Source: Legionellales bacterium UBA4759 (GTDB lineage: Bacteria; Pseudomonadota; Gammaproteobacteria; Legionellales; Legionellaceae). From it: a stretch of DNA of 20,758 nucleotides. Position 1 is the stretch's first letter, and the number at the start of each line of letters is the position of its first letter. The notes beneath the pieces were generated by a model. The model was given only the letters and a program-made list of their open reading frames with translations. It did not search any database and was not told where the DNA came from. A program made the translations under genes and the position numbers. The stretch lies in contig DHHZ01000020.1 of NCBI GenBank assembly GCA_002403515.1, forward strand, positions 1 through 20,758, given 5' to 3'. Shown piece by piece: positions 15,116 to 20,758 of the stretch.

Positions 15116-16783
15116 TTACCAATATTTTGGGTACCAGATTTGTGATTCGACAGCTTTTTTTATAGTTTTTGCATTGTTTTTCAAAGGTGAGTAACCGTCG
15201 ATAATCGCTTGTTTAATAATCGCAGTTGCAATCTCTATACTGATGCCTCTGATGGCTGTCAGCGGTGGTAATAATGAATCATGGATATCACCATGACTTG
15301 GACACTGATTTGCCAAGGTTTGCGCGGCCACTTCGAATAAATTAGCAGGAACCCTTTGCATCTTTCCAGCAATAATGCCAAGCCCCATCGCTGGGAAAAT
15401 ATAGGCATTGTTACATTGAGCAATGTTGTAGGTCGACTGATTGTAGGAAGGCTTTGGAAAGGGGCTACCCGTTGCAATGATTGCTTTTCCATTGGTCCAA
15501 TTTAAAATATCTTGTGGGGTAGCCTCACATTTTTCATTGGGGTTTGACAAAGGAAAAATAATTGGACATGGGGTATAGCTTGCCATTTTTCGTACAACAG
15601 CTTCAGTAAAGTGCCCAAACTGTCCTGAAACGCCTATAAGGGCAATGGGTTTTGCTTTTTCAATGACTTCTTCTAAATAAATAGGTTGAGTGGTGTCAAA
15701 CAGGTTTTTGATTTTTTCTTTCGATTGAACAAAGGGTTTTTCAAATTCTTGTAAATTGGTCATGCCATCATGAATTAAACCATTTCTATCAATCATGTAA
15801 AACATGCTATTGAGTTTATCTTCAGGCATTTGTTTACTTTTAAATACATTTTTAATTAAATTGGCAATCCCACAGCCTGCAGAGCCTGCACCATAAATTG
15901 CAATTTTTACATCCTCAAGAGGGATATCAAGTTTTTTGATGGCCGATAACAAGGTTGCCCCTGCAATAGCAGCAGTCCCTTGAATATCATCATTAAAACA
16001 ACAAATTTTATCTTTGTAGATATTTAACAATTGATTGGCATTTTGTTGGGCAAAATCTTCAAACTGAATAAGTATATTAGGAAATGTTTTGGTGAGGTGC
16101 TGAATACACTCGTCAACAAAGTCTAGATAGGGTTGCCCAGTTAAGCGTTCATGACGCCACCCGAGGTAGTCTTTGGCATTGAGTCTTTCTTGGTTATTCG
16201 TACCCACATCAAGAATAATGGGGAGGGTGTAGGCAGGGTGAATGCCAGCCAATAAGCAATACAAGGATAATTTTCCTATAGGGATACCTAAACCGCCAAC
16301 GCCTTGGTCACCAAGACCTAAAATACGTTCGCCATCTGTTATTACGGTAATTTTAATATCACGATTTTTTTTGATATTTTTGAGAAGATCAGGAATATGT
16401 TTTCTTTCAGGATAACTTAAATAAATACCACGGGGTCTGCGATAAATTTTACTAAATTCTTGGCAGGCTAAACCAACTGTTGGCGTATAGATTATAGGCA
16501 TGGTTTCAACAGGATTTTCAAGCAAGTAACGATAAAATAAAGTCTCATTCATATCCTGGAGGGCTCTTAAAAATATATGTTTTGCCATCGGATCATTTAA
16601 ATTATGAAAAGACCAATCGATACGAGTTAATTGTTCTTCAATGGTTTCAATATTGGGTGGAATCAAACCGTGAAGTTGATATTTTTTTCGCTCGGCTTCA
16701 CTAAATGCAGTGCTTTTGTTCCACAGAGGCTGTTCAATTAAGGCCTCACCAGATAGTTTTTTTGCTTTTTTTAAAAAGTCCAT
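15116..16783 (-). CDS. maeA: NAD-dependent malic enzyme (malate dehydrogenase, decarboxylating)
   Basis: MaeA oxidatively decarboxylates malate to pyruvate with NAD+. The 555-residue product is of the long bacterial/eukaryotic type; E. coli MaeA is 565. Signatures: PIIYTPTVGLACQEFS with catalytic Y99, RPRGIYLSYP, LGLGDQGVGGLGIPIGK with catalytic K171, DVGTNNQERL, metal ligands E242 and D243 in FEDFAQQNA and D266 in FNDDIQGTAA, the nucleotide-binding IYGAGSAGCG (297-304), FPLSNPNEKCEAT and AIIATGSPFP. It heads a minus-strand operon with the FMN protein and the amidohydrolase. This layout suggests pyruvate and NADH production from amino-acid or C4-acid carbon, which is inference. Confidence 0.96.
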   Translation of the reverse strand: MDFLKKAKKLSGEALIEQPLWNKSTAFSEAERKKYQLHGLIPPNIETIEEQLTRIDWSFHNLNDPMAKHIFLRALQDMNETLFYRYLLENPVETMPIIYTPTVGLACQEFSKIYRRPRGIYLSYPERKHIPDLLKNIKKNRDIKITVITDGERILGLGDQGVGGLGIPIGKLSLYCLLAGIHPAYTLPIILDVGTNNQERLNAKDYLGWRHERLTGQPYLDFVDECIQHLTKTFPNILIQFEDFAQQNANQLLNIYKDKICCFNDDIQGTAAIAGATLLSAIKKLDIPLEDVKIAIYGAGSAGCGIANLIKNVFKSKQMPEDKLNSMFYMIDRNGLIHDGMTNLQEFEKPFVQSKEKIKNLFDTTQPIYLEEVIEKAKPIALIGVSGQFGHFTEAVVRKMASYTPCPIIFPLSNPNEKCEATPQDILNWTNGKAIIATGSPFPKPSYNQSTYNIAQCNNAYIFPAMGLGIIAGKMQRVPANLFEVAAQTLANQCPSHGDIHDSLLPPLTAIRGISIEIATAIIKQAIIDGYSPLKNNAKTIKKAVESQIWYPKYW

Positions 16784-16812
16784 GTTGTCAATCCATTGCT
16801 AAGCTTTATTTT

Positions 16813-16821
16813 AATATAGCA
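16813..16821 (-). promoter_or_regulatory. Candidate extended -10 of the maeA operon
   Basis: On the minus strand TGCTATATT is an extended -10 element about 30 bases before the maeA ATG. A possible -35, TTGCAT, lies 19 bases further upstream, a long spacing. Confidence 0.4.
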
Positions 16822-16864
16822 TAAATAAGTGGATTTAATGCAAGATTTTTATAATTAAAAAATA

Positions 16865-16890
16865 TATAATGCGCCTATTTTTGACGCATT
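16865..16890 (+). promoter_or_regulatory. -10 box and overlapping dyad upstream of the 1269-residue gene
   Basis: TATAAT (16865-16870) lies 31 bases before the ATG at 16901. Its end is part of an inverted repeat, AATGCG (16868-16873) and CGCATT (16885-16890), around 11 bases. The dyad would cover the transcription start, a position suited to a repressor, or would form a 5' hairpin. No clear -35 box is seen. Confidence 0.4.
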
Positions 16891-16900
16891 AATACTGCAT

Positions 16901-19900
16901 ATGAAGCCTTCTCTTTTAAAAAAAGTTCCCCAAGAAATTCAAAATCATTGGTTTAGCGCGGGGTTCACAGAACAACTCAACGCATTGAAAACGCCATTAA
17001 TTAATTTCACAGAAGCCCCGGCAAAAGCAAGAAAATTGGATAAATCTAGCAAAATACAATTATTAATTCTGTTAGCTTTTAATTTATCTGATTTTTCTTA
17101 TAGTGCTTTATTGCAATGGATAAATGATGTTGATTTGGAATTGGTTGATTGCGTAGAGCTTATTCCTTACTTAAAAAATGCCAATCTTTTATATCATCTA
17201 AGAATCACTCAACCGCAATTAATGTCAAGGATTCGAAGCCTATTAGAAGAGCGTGCCGATGAGTTCATGAACTATTTTTTAAAATATGAAAAAAATGATG
17301 TGATGCACTTTTTAAATGATTGTAAAATGAGTTTTTTAAAAACCTGGGCACAAGATAATCATGCCACAGTTTTAGATTTTTGTTTGACTACAACAGATGC
17401 CGCTTGGTATATCGAGTTGTTGCCTTTATTGGATGAAGAGGCTTTGCGAAAACACGTTGGCGCGAATGAATCATTAATTTATGACCAAATGAATTCTCCC
17501 TTACTTTCAGTGTTAATTCTCAAATTGAAAGACTATTTTCCAAATTTTATTCGTGAGTTACTTTACGCCAAAAGGTTTGAATTTTTTAATGCGTTGATTC
17601 AAAATGGACATTTTTCTCTTTTTAAAAAATTATTTGACTTTTTAGAAGAAAACTTCAGCGAACGCCACTCCAGGGTAAACCTAGTAAAATTGTATATTTA
17701 TAGTCAAGATCTTCGACCATTTTATTTGGCAGTTAAGTATAAAAACTTTGATTTTATTCGTTGGGTCGCTGACAGAATCCCCGGCGAACTAGCCACAATT
17801 TTAAAATCCACATCTTTTTTAGCGCAAAAGATAGCGCTTGCTTATCGTCATGATGATATATTTAACTTTTTGGGTGAGCAATCAGGTGATCATCAAATGC
17901 TTCACCATTGCGTACAATTCGGTAGTTTTGAGAATGAAGACTTTGATGGTGATTTTTTAAATATTGCATTACAGTTTGATTTAGTTGAAAAGCGCGATGA
18001 GTTTTTCCAAAAAATATGTGAAAACTACTCCCCGGAAGATCTTATCTTTAATAATAAGTTTAATTTGCTGACATCTGCGGCAAGTAGTGGAAACTTGTCT
18101 AATCTAGAATGGGTATTACATCAAGCGCAAATTATTTCACCTGATACAGATAACCTAGATCAATTACTCATCAATGCAAAATTTGAACCTTTCATTTTTG
18201 CGGCACTTCAAGGCCATGTCCATGTTTTAGAATGGTTAATTGTAGGCATGAGTCCTGATTTAAGAGATGAGTTATTCATTGCGTTTCAAAAATTTTTCCA
18301 GGCATCTTATCAGAAAGAGCTCAAATATCGATTACCATTTTTACAATGGCTTTCAGAATTATTTGAGGACAGAATTAGCGAACTTTTAATCGATAAACAT
18401 TTCAGCTCTTTCAAACATGTGCTTTCATTAGGTGATGCAGAGGTGCTGGACTGGATTTTTCGTACAACAGGGCGTTCTATTATAAATTTACCAGAAATTG
18501 TCCAGGTGCATATGTTTGAAATAGCGCTTAATTTGGGACGGATTGAATTTTTAAATAGAATGATTTGTTCTTTATCTTCCAAAAAATTCAATCAAATTAC
18601 TCAACAATTAGATTTCCAACATTTATCACTTCCATTAAGTCCCGAAACTATGACATGGGTAAATACCTATACCCGTATTGAATTACCGACTGAAGAAGAG
18701 TCATCAGCTGTGGATGATATTGATTTATCTATGCCCTCTCTAACTGAACTGGAATCTCTCGATATTAAAACACTTACAAAAACAGCCAAGAGCCAAGGAT
18801 ATTTAATATTTGAGAGTTGCGTAAAACATGGTCTTTTAGATTGTCTGGATTACTTGTCTAAAAATTTACCGAAAGTGTTTTTGAAGATATTAATTCGTAA
18901 TGATTATCGTTTGATTAAACAATCACTCGATTTTCAACAATTTGCAGTTTTTGAGTTTTTAGTCATGCAACTGAGTCTTTTAGATGATGTTGTTGTATTG
19001 CCAATATTAAATTGGCTGGAATTATTTTTTGCGCATGAAAATATTTCTGCAATCATTTGGATATTTGAAGCGGATTTATTAAATATTCAAACTTTGACTT
19101 CTGAGGGTTTTGTAAAAATATTCGATTCTTTGATTCAATCTGATTCGAACATGGTGATGGATTTTGTATTTCCAAGCATTAAACCTCAAATCGCAGAATT
19201 GGTTGCCAGTAGACTCGATTATATTAGTATATTAATTAATCATGAGTTTTTCTTGACTGTTGAAGAATTATTGAAAGATGTTGCATTATTTGAGAATTAT
19301 GAAAGCTTAATTTATCAAGCCGAGCATCGAGATGAGCTTTTTATTTCATTTATGGCTGAATTGACAGAAAAATATTTTACAGAGATCTTTGAAAAGCAAC
19401 AATTTGCTGAAAATATTGATTTTTTATACCATTTGGTTCGTTATAGTATTCAACATTCTCGACATGAGGAATGGGTGAAAAAAGCTATTTCTTTGGCTGA
19501 GTTTAGACCAATGGCAGTTCAATTTGATAATCAATTAATAAGACTATGTATTCGAATACAAGACCAAGAAATCACGAACTTATTATTAGCCATTCCTGAA
19601 GTAAGAGCCTTAGCTCAAGAACACCAATTTTATGCTGCAGAACAACGTTTGGATACGAGTGAAGAGTCAGCGATGCGAGCATTGAGTTGTTTTGACCAAG
19701 AAAATTTAAGATTGGCTATTGATCATTATACGCCTCGGTTAGAAACATTGACCGTAAGCTTGGTGATTAATCGCTTAAAACTACGTCTTATCAAAGAATA
19801 TGCAAAAAATCCTGCAGAAATTCAAATCAAAAGTGAAAGAGTCGCATTGCCTGTCAGTTGGGATAAATTTGAGAAATTGTCTCTAGGTCGTTATCAAAAT

Positions 19901-20710
19901 CGTGCACTTAAAGCTTATTATCAGCATGAAGTACATACTGCTCTTCGTTTTCTGTCTATGCCCAATTGTTGGATTGACCCAGATATGAACCCAGAATGGA
20001 TAGAGGTTAATGAGCAAGGTCAAAAAGGAGCGGCAATCAAACCATTCATTTCTTTGCTTGCCATTTTATATCTTGCTGTCAACGATAAAGATATGCAGCC
20101 AAACGAGGATTTTACCATGCAATCTCGTTGGCATCATTTTTACTTACAATTGGCCTTGGCAGGGCGTGCACACAATATTGAAAAAAAGGTGGTTGTTCTA
20201 GATGCCGATGGCAACGAAACAGAACGTGAGGTTGATGATATGAAGGCTGATAAGCCAACTTGTGGTAGAGGTATCATGAGGAATTTGCATCAATGTGTTT
20301 TGGGGCATCCTTTGTTTACTTATTTAAATTTAGATACCTTAAAGCAAGAAGTGAATAGTTTTGTTTACCGTTACTATCGAGATGGATTAGATGTTGAATC
20401 AGCCAAAAGGCTTCAAGATGCATTTGACCTTTATATAATTGATGGTGATATGAATGCTTTCCAAGTCTTAAAATCATTTGACATCCCTGAAGATAGGCAA
20501 GCACTTTGTATTGAAGAGTTTAAAACACAATATAAAAGCAAGTGGACAAGTCATTTTGAGCAATTTGTCCGGGATAAATTTAGAGCCGGTGAAACAGATG
20601 CTCATGTGATAAATTTTCATCAATCCAGTGTGCAACAAGTTTTGGATGCCTTGATGCGTAAAAGAAAAGGTGAAGACAATTCGGCGGGTCCTAAAAGACA
20701 TTGTGCATGA
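16901..20710 (+). CDS. Giant helical-repeat protein with conserved C-terminal block and basic tail (putative host-directed effector)
   Basis: The product is 1269 residues with no signal peptide or membrane segment. I cannot name a gene. Residues about 200-700 contain degenerate ankyrin-like units of the form F-x-x-A-x-x-x-G-x-x-x-x-L-x-W: PFYLAVKYKNFDFIRW at 273, LLTSAASSGNLSNLEW at 389, FIFAALQGHVHVLEWL at 431, FKHVLSLGDAEVLDWI at 504, MFEIALNLGRIEFL at 538 and IFESCVKHGLLDCLDYL at 636. The C-terminal part, about 985-1180, looks like a separate conserved block: YYQHEVHTALRFLSMPNCWI from 1006, LALAGRAHN (GRAHN at 1088-1092), DKPTCGRG (from 1117) and VLGHPL (GHPL at 1135-1138). From memory, similar blocks end ankyrin-type proteins of Legionella, Coxiella and Berkiella-like bacteria; this needs a search. 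The tail RKRKGEDNSAGPKRH resembles a bipartite nuclear localisation signal. No good Shine-Dalgarno precedes the ATG. Confidence 0.85.
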   Translation: MKPSLLKKVPQEIQNHWFSAGFTEQLNALKTPLINFTEAPAKARKLDKSSKIQLLILLAFNLSDFSYSALLQWINDVDLELVDCVELIPYLKNANLLYHLRITQPQLMSRIRSLLEERADEFMNYFLKYEKNDVMHFLNDCKMSFLKTWAQDNHATVLDFCLTTTDAAWYIELLPLLDEEALRKHVGANESLIYDQMNSPLLSVLILKLKDYFPNFIRELLYAKRFEFFNALIQNGHFSLFKKLFDFLEENFSERHSRVNLVKLYIYSQDLRPFYLAVKYKNFDFIRWVADRIPGELATILKSTSFLAQKIALAYRHDDIFNFLGEQSGDHQMLHHCVQFGSFENEDFDGDFLNIALQFDLVEKRDEFFQKICENYSPEDLIFNNKFNLLTSAASSGNLSNLEWVLHQAQIISPDTDNLDQLLINAKFEPFIFAALQGHVHVLEWLIVGMSPDLRDELFIAFQKFFQASYQKELKYRLPFLQWLSELFEDRISELLIDKHFSSFKHVLSLGDAEVLDWIFRTTGRSIINLPEIVQVHMFEIALNLGRIEFLNRMICSLSSKKFNQITQQLDFQHLSLPLSPETMTWVNTYTRIELPTEEESSAVDDIDLSMPSLTELESLDIKTLTKTAKSQGYLIFESCVKHGLLDCLDYLSKNLPKVFLKILIRNDYRLIKQSLDFQQFAVFEFLVMQLSLLDDVVVLPILNWLELFFAHENISAIIWIFEADLLNIQTLTSEGFVKIFDSLIQSDSNMVMDFVFPSIKPQIAELVASRLDYISILINHEFFLTVEELLKDVALFENYESLIYQAEHRDELFISFMAELTEKYFTEIFEKQQFAENIDFLYHLVRYSIQHSRHEEWVKKAISLAEFRPMAVQFDNQLIRLCIRIQDQEITNLLLAIPEVRALAQEHQFYAAEQRLDTSEESAMRALSCFDQENLRLAIDHYTPRLETLTVSLVINRLKLRLIKEYAKNPAEIQIKSERVALPVSWDKFEKLSLGRYQNRALKAYYQHEVHTALRFLSMPNCWIDPDMNPEWIEVNEQGQKGAAIKPFISLLAILYLAVNDKDMQPNEDFTMQSRWHHFYLQLALAGRAHNIEKKVVVLDADGNETEREVDDMKADKPTCGRGIMRNLHQCVLGHPLFTYLNLDTLKQEVNSFVYRYYRDGLDVESAKRLQDAFDLYIIDGDMNAFQVLKSFDIPEDRQALCIEEFKTQYKSKWTSHFEQFVRDKFRAGETDAHVINFHQSSVQQVLDALMRKRKGEDNSAGPKRHCA

Positions 20711-20738
20711 TTAAGCATAGTTACAAAACATCTTTTGG

Positions 20739-20758
20739 AGGGGGCTTTTAGGCCCCTT
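20739..20758 (+). terminator. Intrinsic terminator after the 1269-residue gene
   Basis: AGGGGGC (20739-20745) pairs with GCCCCTT (20752-20758), one G-T wobble included, around the loop TTTTAG. It lies 28 bases after the stop codon. The T-run would continue past the window edge and cannot be seen. Confidence 0.65.

Noticed and set aside
1..20758. Search for CRISPR arrays, insertion sequences, tRNA genes, integrase or toxin-antitoxin defence modules
   Set aside because: No regularly spaced repeats, transposase or integrase motifs, or tRNA cloverleaf were seen. RatA is called a toxin in E. coli but here sits in its usual conserved housekeeping context.

Overview
This window reads as a stretch of chromosome from an AT-rich gammaproteobacterium, most likely a host-associated member of the Legionellales/Coxiellales type. 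The gammaproteobacterial signs are Fis, the ratA-ratB genes running convergently into bamE, lptM coupled to dapF, and a TrmJ and an IscS whose key residues fall at the same numbers as in the E. coli proteins. The host-associated signs are two very large proteins without signal peptides at the two ends. One has degenerate ankyrin-like repeats, a C-terminal block that I recall from proteins of intracellular gammaproteobacteria, and a basic tail resembling a nuclear localisation signal. The lineage and the effector reading are inferences.

Layout. (1) Bases 1-2649, minus strand: one open frame of 883 codons that runs off the left edge, from a large protein of unknown function. Its N-terminal part carries a His-Asn-Gln-Cys arrangement like that of CE-clan cysteine proteases. 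(2) 2650-2990: a 341-base divergent intergenic region with short open frames, possible coding remnants and small dyads. (3) 2991-5211, plus: trmJ, a cysteine desulfurase lacking the usual C-terminal tail, and an IscA-type protein. This is a reduced isc-like operon without iscR, iscU or the hsc genes. (4) 5359-6022, plus: fis and then rnpB (RNase P RNA), whose promoter overlaps the fis stop codon. (5) 6140-7182, plus: coaX (type III pantothenate kinase) and a small secreted protein. (6) 11001-7179, minus: lptM-dapF-trkA-trkH, where lptM encodes a 38-residue lipoprotein whose gene overlaps dapF. (7) 11047-12414, plus: a carboxylesterase, ratA and ratB, all overlapping. (8) 16783-12416, minus: NAD-malic enzyme, a membrane-anchored FMN/Fe-S glutamate-synthase-domain protein, an N-formylglutamate amidohydrolase and bamE. 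(9) 16901-20710, plus: the 1269-residue repeat protein, closed by an intrinsic terminator at the right edge.

The middle of the window is housekeeping: tRNA modification, Fe-S supply, tRNA processing, CoA, lysine/peptidoglycan precursor, potassium uptake and outer-membrane assembly. The malic enzyme operon fits an organism that feeds on amino acids and C4 acids. The most unusual content is the two large proteins at the ends. No CRISPR array, insertion sequence, prophage, tRNA or 5S/16S/23S rRNA gene was seen.
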